DNA of 64,000 bases from Pseudomonas sp. GM18 (GTDB taxonomy: Bacteria; Pseudomonadota; Gammaproteobacteria; Pseudomonadales; Pseudomonadaceae). Positions 16,262-24,907 of this stretch are shown in pieces. How positions within the stretch are numbered: the first letter of the stretch is position 1; the number at the start of each line of letters is the position of its first letter. Both the position numbers and the translations under genes were made by a program. Where the stretch lies: the NCBI RefSeq assembly GCF_000282195.1, contig NZ_AKJT01000032.1:49125-113124 (forward strand), in the 5' to 3' direction. The notes below the pieces were generated by a model. The model made no database searches, was not told the origin of the DNA, and worked only from the letters and a program-made list of their open reading frames with translations.

Positions 16262-18094
16262 TCAGTCCGCCAATTCCATCACCCGCCGATAAAACAACCA
16301 TTCCTGCTCCAGTGCGTGGGCCTGATTGCCGGCCTTGCGAAAGCCATGGCGTTCGTCGGCGTAGTAATGCGCTTCGACCAGAATGCCGTTGTCCTGTAGC
16401 GCCTTGACCATGTCGCGGGTCTGTTGCGGCACCACCACGGCGTCCAGTTCACCCTGAAAGAAGATCATCGGAACGCTGATGTTGTTCGCGTGTAGCAGCG
16501 GCGTGCGTGCGGCGTAGCGTTCAGCGTCCTGCATTGGGTCGCCGATCAACCAGTCCAGATAATCGCCTTCGAACTTGTGGGTGACACGGCCCAGCGCAAC
16601 GGGATCGCTGACACCATACAGGCTGGCGCCTGCGCGAAAGACCTTGTGAAAGGCCAGTGCGCACAACGTGGTGTACCCGCCGGCGCTGCCGCCACGGATA
16701 AACGCTTTCTCGCCGTCGATCAGTCCGCGTTCGGCGAGGTAGCCGACCACTGCGCAGGCATCTTGCACATCCACGTCGCCCCAGCTCAAATGCAGCGCCT
16801 GTCGATAAGCGCGGCCGTAGCCGCTGCTGCCTCGGTAGTTGAGGTCGGCCACGGCGAAGCCGCGTTGTGCCCAATACTGGATTCGCGGGTCGAACATCGG
16901 GTAGCAGGCCGAAGTCGGCCCGCCGTGAATGAACACCACCAAAGGCGGTTGCGTGTCGCCGGTCATCGCCGGGTAGAAGAACCCGTGGGCCTCGCCCGAA
17001 CCGCTCGGATAACGCAGGGTTTGCGGGCGGCTGATCTGATCGGCGGGCAGGGGTGCAACGCCACCGGCGAGGGTCTTCACCTGCCGGGTTTCGCGGTCAA
17101 TGGCAATCACCGCCGCTGAACTGACCGGCGAAGCGGCGATGCAGTAGATGAACTGCTCATCCTGTGCGAGATGGCGGAAGCGGCTGTAGTCGCCGGTGAA
17201 ATCTTCACAGGAACCATCGCCATGACAGAGCCCCAAACGGCCAAACCCACCTTCGGTCCAGCTCGCCAGATAAGTGTCTTTGCTCAGCGGCAACCAAGTG
17301 CAACCGCCCAACTGCCAAGGCGCCGGTCCATGGTCGGCAGCAGCGCTCGGAAGTGGGCTCAGACCGCTGGTCGACTCCACCCACGGCTGCCAGAACCCGC
17401 CGCGATCGGTCAGACAAAACAGACGGCCGCTGTCATCGAATCGAGGTTGTTGCAGCGATTCCTGCGCGTCGTCGCCGGCCACACAACGCGGCGGCGAAAA
17501 GGTTTGATCACTCTGGCGCTCGGCAACCATCAGGCGAGTGGCGGTCCAGGGCTGATCCGGGCGATTCCACTCGATCCAGGCCAGACGCCGACCGTCAGGA
17601 CTCAGGGTCGGTGCCGCATAGAAATCGGCACCCTCGGCCAGCAGATGGCGTCGGCCGTCAGCCAGATCGATCGCCACCAGGCGATGTCGATCGCGGTTCT
17701 CTTCCACCGCCAGCACTTGCCCGTTGGCGAACTGCAGATCGCCGTAACGGCATTCACTTGAAGTCAGTACCTCAGGTGTTTCATCGATCAGCGATTGCCG
17801 ATACAGCTGCTGATCGGCCTCGTTGACGAAAACCAGCCCGTCGCCGGTCAGGCAAAACGCGCCGCCGCCATATTCGTACACCCGGCTGCGCACACTGAAG
17901 GTGGGCGGTGTCAGGCAACGAGCCTGGCCGTCGCGCCATTGCCAGATGCGGCAGGCGGCATCCTCTGGACGGTACTCGTTCCAGAACAGGCCATGCTCGC
18001 CGACTTGCAACTCGGCGAAGTCGATGCCGGCCGCGACGGCCCTGGCGGCGCTCAAGGGTTCAGCTTTTGGCGATGAGGCGTGAGTTTCGTTCAT
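16262..18094 (-). CDS. S9 prolyl-oligopeptidase-family peptidase of the PQQ cluster (PqqM/PqqH-type)
   Basis: 610 residues. An N-terminal beta-propeller-like region is followed by a C-terminal alpha/beta hydrolase. The catalytic serine motif is GGSAGGY with Ser 470; the Asp (GELDAVV) and His (ERHGF) follow at the expected spacing. There is no signal peptide. The start overlaps the pqqE 3' end by 35 bases, so it is the last gene of the pqq operon. The homologous gene is called pqqM in P. fluorescens and pqqH in P. aeruginosa. It is presumed to help degrade PqqA-derived peptide, but its requirement for PQQ synthesis is not settled. Confidence 0.88.
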   Translation of the reverse strand: MNETHASSPKAEPLSAARAVAAGIDFAELQVGEHGLFWNEYRPEDAACRIWQWRDGQARCLTPPTFSVRSRVYEYGGGAFCLTGDGLVFVNEADQQLYRQSLIDETPEVLTSSECRYGDLQFANGQVLAVEENRDRHRLVAIDLADGRRHLLAEGADFYAAPTLSPDGRRLAWIEWNRPDQPWTATRLMVAERQSDQTFSPPRCVAGDDAQESLQQPRFDDSGRLFCLTDRGGFWQPWVESTSGLSPLPSAAADHGPAPWQLGGCTWLPLSKDTYLASWTEGGFGRLGLCHGDGSCEDFTGDYSRFRHLAQDEQFIYCIAASPVSSAAVIAIDRETRQVKTLAGGVAPLPADQISRPQTLRYPSGSGEAHGFFYPAMTGDTQPPLVVFIHGGPTSACYPMFDPRIQYWAQRGFAVADLNYRGSSGYGRAYRQALHLSWGDVDVQDACAVVGYLAERGLIDGEKAFIRGGSAGGYTTLCALAFHKVFRAGASLYGVSDPVALGRVTHKFEGDYLDWLIGDPMQDAERYAARTPLLHANNISVPMIFFQGELDAVVVPQQTRDMVKALQDNGILVEAHYYADERHGFRKAGNQAHALEQEWLFYRRVMELAD

Positions 18095-19235
18095 TGCGAA
18101 AGGCCAGTTGTTCGATGGTCTGGGTTGCGTGCTCGGCTTCTTCGCGGGCCTTGAGGATCACGCCGTGATGTTCCGACTTGCTGCACACCGGGTCGGCATT
18201 GCTCGCGTCACCCGTGAGCATGAACGCCTGGCAACGGCAGCCGCCGAAGTCCTTTTCTTTTTCGTCGCAGGAGCGGCATGGCTCGGGCATCCAGTCGTAA
18301 CCGCGAAAGCGGTTGAAGCCGAACGAGTCGTACCAGATGTGTTGCATGCTGTGGTCGCGCACGTTGGGAAACTGCACCGGCATCTGTCGGGCGCCGTGAC
18401 AGGGCAGGGCGGTTCCGTCCGGCGTGACTGTCAGAAAAATACTGCCCCAGCCGTTCATGCAGGCTTTCGGACGTTCTTCGTAATAGTCCGGCGTCACGAA
18501 AATCAGCTTGCACGGATGTCCTTCGGCTTCCAGTTTCGCGCGGTATTCGTTGGTGATGCGTTCGGCGCGAACCAGTTGTTCCTTGGTCGGCAACAGGCCG
18601 ACCCGATTGAGCTGCGCCCAACCATAGAACTGGCATGTCGCGAGTTCGACGAAGTCTGCTTCAAGGGCAATACACAGCTCGATGATCCGGTCGATCTTGT
18701 CGATGTTGTGCCGATGGGTGACGAAGTTCAGCACCATCGGGTAGCCATGCGCCTTCACCGCGCGGGCCATTTCGAGTTTTTGCGCGAAGGCTTTTTTTGA
18801 GCCGGCCAGCAGGTTGTTCACCTGTTCGTCGCTGGCCTGAAAACTGATCTGGATGTGGTCCAGGCCGGCCTTCTTGAAATCGCTGATTTTCTGCTCGGTG
18901 AGGCCGATGCCGGAGGTGATCAGGTTGGTGTAGAAACCCAGCTTGCGCGCTTCAAAAATCAACTCGGCGAGGTCCTGGCGCACCAGGGGCTCACCACCGG
19001 AAAAACCCAACTGCGCCGCGCCCATCTCCCGGGCTTCGCGAAAGACCTTGATCCACTGCTCGGTGGTCAACTCTTTGCCTTGCTCGGCGAAATCCAGTGG
19101 GTTGGAGCAGTACGGGCATTGCAGCGGGCAGCGGTAAGTCAGTTCGGCCAGCAGCCACAGCGGCAGGCCGATGTCGGGTTTGGCTGGCAACTTGCCTGAC
19201 GCGGACTCAGGCAAGTTCGATCCAGTGCTGAGCAC
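18060..19235 (-). CDS. pqqE: PqqA peptide cyclase PqqE (radical SAM)
   Basis: 391 residues from a GTG at 19235, chosen because GGAGG lies six bases upstream and no ATG in frame has a comparable site. It overlaps pqqD by 29 bases. PqqE joins Glu and Tyr of PqqA through a C-C bond, the first chemical step of PQQ synthesis. The radical-SAM CxxxCxxC is [15 protein letters not shown]-terminal SPASM-type Cys cluster is present ([19 protein letters not shown]). It needs PqqD as peptide chaperone, and pqqD is the adjacent gene. Confidence 0.95.
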   Translation of the reverse strand: MLSTGSNLPESASGKLPAKPDIGLPLWLLAELTYRCPLQCPYCSNPLDFAEQGKELTTEQWIKVFREAREMGAAQLGFSGGEPLVRQDLAELIFEARKLGFYTNLITSGIGLTEQKISDFKKAGLDHIQISFQASDEQVNNLLAGSKKAFAQKLEMARAVKAHGYPMVLNFVTHRHNIDKIDRIIELCIALEADFVELATCQFYGWAQLNRVGLLPTKEQLVRAERITNEYRAKLEAEGHPCKLIFVTPDYYEERPKACMNGWGSIFLTVTPDGTALPCHGARQMPVQFPNVRDHSMQHIWYDSFGFNRFRGYDWMPEPCRSCDEKEKDFGGCRCQAFMLTGDASNADPVCSKSEHHGVILKAREEAEHATQTIEQLAFRNERNSRLIAKS

Positions 19236-19482
19236 GGGCGACCTCCATGAATTGCTCGATGTCGTCACCGAGCTCGGGTACGTCGGGGAACTGCGTGTTC
19301 AACTCGGCGATGATCGCCGCGACATCCCGCTGGCCATCGATCAAGCCGCCGATCAGCGCGGCGCTTTCGTTGAGTTTGATCATGCCTTCGGGGTAGAGCA
19401 ATACATGGCCTTTTTGCGCCGGTTCGTACTGGAAACGGTAGCCGGGGCGCCAGGTCGGGGTTTTGCTGCGATCGAAACTCAT
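19207..19482 (-). CDS. pqqD: PqqA-binding peptide chaperone PqqD
   Basis: 91 residues, normal PqqD length. It begins [18 protein letters not shown] and contains [18 protein letters not shown], the conserved RiPP-recognition-element strand region that binds PqqA and presents it to PqqE. Its ATG overlaps the pqqC stop in an ATGA junction. Cytoplasmic. Confidence 0.95.
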   Translation of the reverse strand: MSFDRSKTPTWRPGYRFQYEPAQKGHVLLYPEGMIKLNESAALIGGLIDGQRDVAAIIAELNTQFPDVPELGDDIEQFMEVARAQHWIELA

Positions 19483-20231
19483 AAGGTGATTCCTTTATGC
19501 CAGACCCGCTGTTCGGTCACGCTGTGGTACGGCGGGCGGTTCAGTTCGTAGGCCATGCTCATGGCATCGAGCATGCTCCAAAGAATGTCCAGTTTGAACT
19601 GGAGAATTTCCAGCATCCGCTCCTGGCCTTCTCGCGTGGTGTAGTGCTGCAAAGTGATCGCCAGACCGTGCTCCACATCCCGGCGAGCCTGGCCAAGGCG
19701 CGTACGGAAATATTCGTAACCGGCCGGGTCGATCCACGGGTAATGCTGCGGCCAACTGTCGAGGCGCGATTGGTGGATCTGCGGCGCGAACAGCTCGGTC
19801 AGCGAGCTGCTGGCGGCTTCCTGCCAACGGGCCCGGCGGGCGAAGTTGACGTAGGCATCCACGGCGAACCGCACGCCAGGCAGCACCAGCTCCTGGGAAC
19901 GCAGTTGATCCGGGTCGAGGCCGACCGCTTGCCCAAGACGCAACCAGGCTTCGATACCGCCGTCTTCGCCGGGGGCGCCGTCATGGTCCAGCAGGCGCTG
20001 AATCCACTCGCGACGAATCTCGCGGTCCGGGCAGTTGGCCAGGATCGCGGCGTCCTTGAGCGGGATGTTCACCTGATAGTAAAAGCGGTTGGCGACCCAG
20101 CCCTGGATCTGCTCGCGGGTTGCCCGGCCTTCATACATCGCCACGTGATACGGGTGATAGATGTGGTAGTAGGCGCCCTTGGCGCGCAGGGCCGCTTCGA
20201 ATTCTGCGGGGGACATTGGGGTGTCAGTCAT
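19479..20231 (-). CDS. pqqC: Pyrroloquinoline-quinone synthase PqqC
   Basis: 250 residues from the ATG at 20231. The longer frame would extend through the REP element upstream and is rejected. PqqC is a cofactor-free oxidase of the heme-oxygenase-like fold that performs the final ring closure and eight-electron oxidation to PQQ. The N-terminal [20 protein letters not shown] and [18 protein letters not shown] are characteristic. Among pqq genes this is a widely used marker in pseudomonads. Confidence 0.96.
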   Translation of the reverse strand: MTDTPMSPAEFEAALRAKGAYYHIYHPYHVAMYEGRATREQIQGWVANRFYYQVNIPLKDAAILANCPDREIRREWIQRLLDHDGAPGEDGGIEAWLRLGQAVGLDPDQLRSQELVLPGVRFAVDAYVNFARRARWQEAASSSLTELFAPQIHQSRLDSWPQHYPWIDPAGYEYFRTRLGQARRDVEHGLAITLQHYTTREGQERMLEILQFKLDILWSMLDAMSMAYELNRPPYHSVTEQRVWHKGITL

Positions 20232-20280
20232 TGCGGTTCTCCGGGGGAACAACCGGTGGATTCTGGGGTGTCTGGTCGGA

Positions 20281-20320
20281 CGCTTTCGCGGGCAAGCCTC
20301 GCTCCTACCCCGCGAAGAGG
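20281..20320. repeat. REP element inside the pqq operon (pqqB-pqqC gap)
   Basis: Stem TTCGCGGG (20285-20292) / CCCGCGAA (20309-20316) around CAAGCCTCGCTCCTAC, the common Pseudomonas REP core. It occupies most of the 96-base gap between pqqB and pqqC. Confidence 0.8.
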
Positions 20321-20327
20321 CCATCCG

Positions 20328-21239
20328 CTACAGCACAATACTCATGCCGTCATACGCCACTTCAACCTCGCGCCGGGCCAGTTCCGCGCGCTCTGGCGAA
20401 TCCTCATCGAGAATCGGGTTGGTGTTGTTGATGTGGATAAGCACTTTGCGCTGCCTGGGCAGTTGTTCCAGCACTTCGAGCATGCCGCCGGGGCCGTTCT
20501 GCGCCAGGTGGCCCATCTCCCGGCCCGTGCGGGTGCCAACGCCACGGCGCTGCATTTCGTCGTCGTCCCACATCGTACCGTCCACCAACAGGCAATCGCT
20601 GCTGGCCATGATTTTCAACAGCGGTGCATCGACCTTGCCCAAGCCCGGTGCGTAGAACAGTTTACCGCCGGTGCTCAGGTCTTCGACGATCAGGCCGATG
20701 TTGTCGCCCGGGTGCGGGTCGAAGCGGTGCGGCGAGTAGGGTGGTGCAGCGCTGCGCAGGGGCAGCGGGGTGAAGCGCAGGTTCGGGCAGGCCGGGACGG
20801 TGAAGCTCTGATCGAGTTCGATACGGTTCCAGTTCAACCCGCCATTCCAGTGAGTCAGCATGGTGAACAACGGAAAACCGGTGCTCAGGTCTTCGTGGAC
20901 CATGTCGGTGCACCACACCTGATGCGGGCAACCTTCGCGCAGGCTGAGCAGGCCGGTGGTGTGGTCGATCTGGCTGTCCATCAGGATGATTGCGCTGATA
21001 CCGGTATCACGCAGCGCGCGCCCCGGCTGCATCGGCGAGAAACTCTGGAGCTGGGCGCGGATGTCCGGCGAAGCATTGCACAGCACCCAGTTCACGCCGT
21101 CATCGGAAATCGCGATGGACGACTGGGTACGCGCCTCGGCCCGTAGGCTGCCGTCGCGAAAACCTGCGCAGTTCGCGCAGTTGCAGTTCCACTGGGGGAA
21201 ACCGCCGCCGGCGGCGGAACCTAGAATCTGGACAAACAT
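20328..21239 (-). CDS. pqqB: PQQ biosynthesis hydroxylase PqqB (metallo-beta-lactamase fold)
   Basis: 303 residues, full length. It starts [20 protein letters not shown], contains the Cys-rich NCNCANC segment seen in PqqB proteins, and has the MBL-fold segments [15 protein letters not shown] and [12 protein letters not shown]. PqqB hydroxylates the tyrosine ring of the cross-linked Glu-Tyr intermediate. It follows pqqA after an 84-base gap that holds a terminator-like stem. Confidence 0.95.
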   Translation of the reverse strand: MFVQILGSAAGGGFPQWNCNCANCAGFRDGSLRAEARTQSSIAISDDGVNWVLCNASPDIRAQLQSFSPMQPGRALRDTGISAIILMDSQIDHTTGLLSLREGCPHQVWCTDMVHEDLSTGFPLFTMLTHWNGGLNWNRIELDQSFTVPACPNLRFTPLPLRSAAPPYSPHRFDPHPGDNIGLIVEDLSTGGKLFYAPGLGKVDAPLLKIMASSDCLLVDGTMWDDDEMQRRGVGTRTGREMGHLAQNGPGGMLEVLEQLPRQRKVLIHINNTNPILDEDSPERAELARREVEVAYDGMSIVL

Positions 21240-21261
21240 GGCCGCTCCATCATTGAAAACT

Positions 21262-21293
21262 GAAAATAAAAACGCCCCGGCAAGCCGAGGCGT
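21262..21293 (-). terminator. Attenuator-like stem between pqqA and pqqB
   Basis: Read on the minus strand, ACGCCTCGG, CTTG, CCGGGGCGT forms a 9-pair stem (one G-U), followed by TTTTTATTTT. It probably terminates part of the transcripts so that the PqqA peptide is made in excess over the enzymes. Confidence 0.8.
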
Positions 21294-21323
21294 AGCACTG
21301 CATTCTCTACCAAACGGCAGAGC

Positions 21324-21398
21324 TTAGCGGCTTGCGAAGTACATGGTGACTTCGAAGCCGATACGCAGGTCGGTGTAAGCAGGTTTGGACCAGGACAT
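21324..21398 (-). CDS. pqqA: PQQ precursor peptide PqqA
   Basis: A 24-residue ORF, too short for usual gene calling, starting MSWSKPAYTDLRIGFEVTMY. Glu16 and Tyr20 (the E-V-T-M-Y segment) are the two residues cross-linked by PqqE and become the whole PQQ backbone. A strong AAGGAG site precedes the ATG. It lies between pqqF and pqqB, the fluorescens-group order. Confidence 0.97.
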   Translation of the reverse strand: MSWSKPAYTDLRIGFEVTMYFASR

Positions 21399-21554
21399 AG
21401 GAGCGCTCCTTCAGGTGGATGGGACAGTTGAGACCTATACATATAGTCCACCTCCAGTCGGAGATGTTCAGATAGTTAGGTGGCTATGTTACTCAAAATT
21501 ACAGAGCGATTGGCTGCGAATCTTTGAGAAAGCTAATTGCAGCGCCGGTAATGA

Positions 21555-23993
21555 TCATTTTGCCACTTGCCAAAGCGTAGTCGGGCAAGGTCCGCTGGCC
21601 AGACAGCGCCAGCCGCCTTGCGCCTGTTTCAATCGTTGTGCCGCGGCCAGTAAGGCTTTGCGGTCGATCTTCACAATCGCCTGAGGTAGAAGCCCCAGAT
21701 AATCCGACGAGTGGCCGGCCAGTTTGCCTTGCCAGAGCAGTTCGGCGGCCTGGGCGTTGGGCAGGACGGTGCTGTCGAATTGATCGGCCAGGGCCTGGCG
21801 TTGGTCGATGAAGGTCAGCTCATCGATGCTTTCGATCGTCGTTTCGAACTCGCCGAGGAACTGTTCGATGTGCTGCAACAAGTACAGAGGCGCGACGCTC
21901 GGCGATTGCACGCCGAACAACAGCCCGGTCTGACCGTTTATCTGGCGCAGCCCACTGAACACGGCGTAACCCAGTTGCAGCTCCACCCGCAGGCGCTGAT
22001 AGAACGGTGTCTGGCATACGTGTGCGAGTAAACGCCAGGCGGCTTCGTCGGCGATGTCATGGGTTGCCGTCGGACAAAAGAGTAACAGCGCGTGTTCACT
22101 GGAGCCGGTATCGACGGTGTTCCAGAGATGCTGTGAGCCGATCGGTAAAGGCGGCGTCGATTGATTGTCTGGTGTTCCCGGCACACGACTCAAGGCAAGC
22201 GCCATCGCCGCTTGTGTCTGGGCCGACAGACCGGTCGCCAGACCATCCCAGTGCGCGCTCGACCAGAGTTGCTGCAAGTCATCCGAGGCTGCGGTGTGCT
22301 CAGTGCATAGATCGGGCAGTGCCTTGAGCAGCTGTCGAATTGGCATCAACGCAATGGCCGTCGGTTCTTCCTGTGAGGAACGGGCATCAGGTTTTGTCAG
22401 CGCTTTCAGCGCATGTTCGAGGACGCCTGGCATCGGCTCCTGCAGGCCCGTCATTTTCAGCAGCCATTGATTGCCCGATGCACTGAAGGAAACGTCGACA
22501 CCGGCCTGACGTGCCTCTTCACGCAACGGCTGCAGGCTGTTTTCCAGATTCGCCTGAAGGCGGCTGTGAGGGGCGGATTCCAGGCGCCAGCGCAGATAAA
22601 CCGCACCTTCCTCCGTGTTATCCGGCAACGCCTGACTGAACTGCATTGGCGATCGTTCGCGGCGACTGCGTGAGCGATCCTGGGCAAAAGTCCGCAGGCC
22701 ACGGTGGGCGCTGGTCTGGCCGCGAATCAAACCGGCATTCGCGGCTGGAGCCTCGGTACGCAAAAATGGGTTGGGCGTTGGCAGTTGCCACTGGCCGGTG
22801 AAGTTATCCACAGCGTCGATTTGTTTCAGGACTGCCTTGAGGGCGACAACGCCCTGTTCGGACAACCCCGGTTCAAGTTGCTCGCTGTCCCGTTGGGCCA
22901 GTTGCAAGGCGCTGCTGACTTGCTGTTGGCGCTGCTGCAGGGCGGCATATTCTTCGCGCAATGGGGCCCAGTCCTGACGGGAGGAAAAAAAGCCCAGCCA
23001 ATCCAGAAGCCGTTCACGGATCACGCTGCCCGATTGCGTAGCATTGGCGGGCCGTGTGAGCTCGATGTGCAGCAAGGCTTGCCCGGCGTAGCGGTAGAGC
23101 GGTGCGGCTTTCAGGTTGTCCGCCAGCCCGGCGTCTCGCAGCTGCGCCAACAGGCCGCCGGGTTTTGCGGCGTTCAACCAATGACACAGGAACGCCAGCG
23201 CTTCGGGCGATGAGTCGGGCAGGGCTTCGAAGGCAAACAGCAGATCCAGCCGACGTTCTCCAGCCTGTTGATAACTATTGGCCGAAGAGTCCATCAACAG
23301 GGTGGGCTTTGCCTGAGGGACTTTTTCACCGACGGGAATGGCAACGGCAAACGCCTGCGCCATCCCCTTCAATTCATCGAGCCCCTGCGGGCCGGCCAGG
23401 CTCAAGGTCATCTGCCCGGTCTGATAAAACTGCTGATGGAAGTCCTTCAGCGCTTGCTGAAACTCGGGCTGCGGAATCGGCAGGCTGTAACGGTTACCGG
23501 CATGAAACGCCCGTAACGGGTGAGCCACCGAGAGCCCGTCGAACAGTGCGAATTGCTGTTGGGCTGTGGCATCCCGCGACCAGGCGACAAATTCAGCGTG
23601 CAGCACTTCCCGTTCCCGCCGCTGATCGTCCGGATTCATACGTGGATGGGCGAGCATGTCTGACAGACGCTCCAGCCCAGCGCTGAACGCCTGAGGCGGC
23701 AGTTCGAAAAAGAAGTCCGTCGTCCGTTCGCTGGTGCGCGCATTCACCTGCCCGCCATGACCTTGCACATAGGCCATCAGCCCTTGCCCTGCGGGAAAGC
23801 GCTCTGTACCCAGGAACAGCAAATGCTCGAGAAAGTGCGCCAGCCCCGGCCAGGCCAATGGCACGTCGTGACTGCCGGCAGCGACCCGCAACGCAGCGGC
23901 GCAGCGTTTCAAACCGGGAGCATGACGCAGCGTCACCCGCAGACCGTTGGCCAGGGTTTCAGTGTGAAGGTGGGGGTGATTCAGCGCAGGCAT
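21555..23993 (-). CDS. pqqF: M16 zinc protease PqqF
   Basis: 812 residues from the ATG at 23993 (GGAAG five bases upstream). A two-half insulinase/pitrilysin-like peptidase. The inverted zinc motif HxxEH is H53-F-L-E56-H57, with the downstream ligand in REREVLHAEF (about Glu 134). PqqF is thought to cut the modified PqqA to release the Glu-Tyr unit. The C-terminal half lacks HxxEH, as in the family. It is upstream of pqqA with a 156-base gap, so pqqA has its own promoter. Confidence 0.93.
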   Translation of the reverse strand: MPALNHPHLHTETLANGLRVTLRHAPGLKRCAAALRVAAGSHDVPLAWPGLAHFLEHLLFLGTERFPAGQGLMAYVQGHGGQVNARTSERTTDFFFELPPQAFSAGLERLSDMLAHPRMNPDDQRREREVLHAEFVAWSRDATAQQQFALFDGLSVAHPLRAFHAGNRYSLPIPQPEFQQALKDFHQQFYQTGQMTLSLAGPQGLDELKGMAQAFAVAIPVGEKVPQAKPTLLMDSSANSYQQAGERRLDLLFAFEALPDSSPEALAFLCHWLNAAKPGGLLAQLRDAGLADNLKAAPLYRYAGQALLHIELTRPANATQSGSVIRERLLDWLGFFSSRQDWAPLREEYAALQQRQQQVSSALQLAQRDSEQLEPGLSEQGVVALKAVLKQIDAVDNFTGQWQLPTPNPFLRTEAPAANAGLIRGQTSAHRGLRTFAQDRSRSRRERSPMQFSQALPDNTEEGAVYLRWRLESAPHSRLQANLENSLQPLREEARQAGVDVSFSASGNQWLLKMTGLQEPMPGVLEHALKALTKPDARSSQEEPTAIALMPIRQLLKALPDLCTEHTAASDDLQQLWSSAHWDGLATGLSAQTQAAMALALSRVPGTPDNQSTPPLPIGSQHLWNTVDTGSSEHALLLFCPTATHDIADEAAWRLLAHVCQTPFYQRLRVELQLGYAVFSGLRQINGQTGLLFGVQSPSVAPLYLLQHIEQFLGEFETTIESIDELTFIDQRQALADQFDSTVLPNAQAAELLWQGKLAGHSSDYLGLLPQAIVKIDRKALLAAAQRLKQAQGGWRCLASGPCPTTLWQVAK

Positions 23994-24031
23994 GAGCACT
24001 TCCAGAACAGGGAAGCGCTAATGCTAGCGGA

Positions 24032-24095
24032 TTAGGGGGCGTTCTCAATGAGTTTCCACACTGCGCCGGGGAAACATATTGAGAACGCCCCCTAA
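24032..24095. repeat. 64-base near-perfect palindrome between davA and pqqF
   Basis: Arms of 18 identical bases (24032-24049 and 24078-24095), containing GGGGGCGTTCTCAAT, are followed inward by a second paired segment (GTTTCC/GGAAAC, 24052-24057 and 24070-24075). The whole can fold into one long stem. There is no T run on either side. It lies between two genes on the minus strand. It may terminate davA transcription or be a small mobile or REP-like element. Confidence 0.75.
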
Positions 24096-24100
24096 GTGGA

Positions 24101-24895
24101 TCAGCGCTTGTTCAGCGCGTCGTAAAGCTCGGGACGGCGATCGAGGAAGTAGCGATTGGCGGCGCGGGAATCGATCATCAGCTGGCGATCCAGCTCACCG
24201 ACAATCAGCGCTTCATCAAGACCGGCCTGGGCGATGCGGCTGCCATCCGGCGCGGCGATGCTGCTCTGGCCGCAATACTGGATCTCGCCCTCGCTCCCGC
24301 AGTAGTTGGCGTAAGCCACATAACACTGGTTTTCGAAGGCCCGGGCGCGGACGGTGACGTCGGCGATGAAATCGTAGGGAATCATGTTCGCCGTCGGCAC
24401 CAGGATCAGCTCGGCACCGGCCAACGCCAGACGCCGGGCGTTCTCCGGGAACTCCAGGTCGTAGCAGATCAAAAAGCCAAGCTTCCAGCCGTTGAGTTCA
24501 ACCAACGGAAACTCATCCGGCCCGGGGCTGAACATCGAGTGATCGAGGTCACCGAACAGATGAGTCTTGCGGTAGTTGCACAGCCGCTCGCCATTGGCGT
24601 CGATCAACTGCACGGCGTTGTAGATCTGCCCGTCCTCGGTACGCTCCGGGTAGCCATACAGAATGGCAATCCCCGCCGCCTTGGCGATACGCGCGATTTG
24701 TTGCGCCGACTCACCGTTGTGCACCTCCGCCAGCACGCTGACGGCATCTATGCCGATGTTGTAGCCGGTCAGGAACATCTCCGGCAGCACCAGCAAGTCC
24801 GCGCCCTTGGCCTCCAGCACCAGTTGATGCAGGCGTTGCAGGTTGCCTGCGACATCCAGGGGCCGCGGTGGACATTGGTAAAGGGCTACGCGCAT
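24101..24895 (-). CDS. davA: 5-aminopentanamidase (delta-aminovaleramidase) DavA
   Basis: 264 residues, nitrilase superfamily. The catalytic triad is visible: Glu39 (LLVLPEMFLTGY), Lys110 (NYRKTHLFGDLD) and Cys144 (LICYDLEFPE). DavA hydrolyses 5-aminopentanamide to 5-aminovalerate and ammonia, the second step of the oxidative L-lysine pathway in Pseudomonas. Assignment to DavA rather than another nitrilase rests on the 264-residue length, matching the P. putida enzyme, and on the 12-base spacing after davB. Confidence 0.93.
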   Translation of the reverse strand: MRVALYQCPPRPLDVAGNLQRLHQLVLEAKGADLLVLPEMFLTGYNIGIDAVSVLAEVHNGESAQQIARIAKAAGIAILYGYPERTEDGQIYNAVQLIDANGERLCNYRKTHLFGDLDHSMFSPGPDEFPLVELNGWKLGFLICYDLEFPENARRLALAGAELILVPTANMIPYDFIADVTVRARAFENQCYVAYANYCGSEGEIQYCGQSSIAAPDGSRIAQAGLDEALIVGELDRQLMIDSRAANRYFLDRRPELYDALNKR

Positions 24896-24907
24896 TTCGG
24901 ATTCCTC

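Noticed and set aside
19497..21146. 549-codon plus-strand frame across pqqC-pqqB
   Set aside because: It runs antisense over two well-identified genes and through a REP element, with no recognisable protein features.
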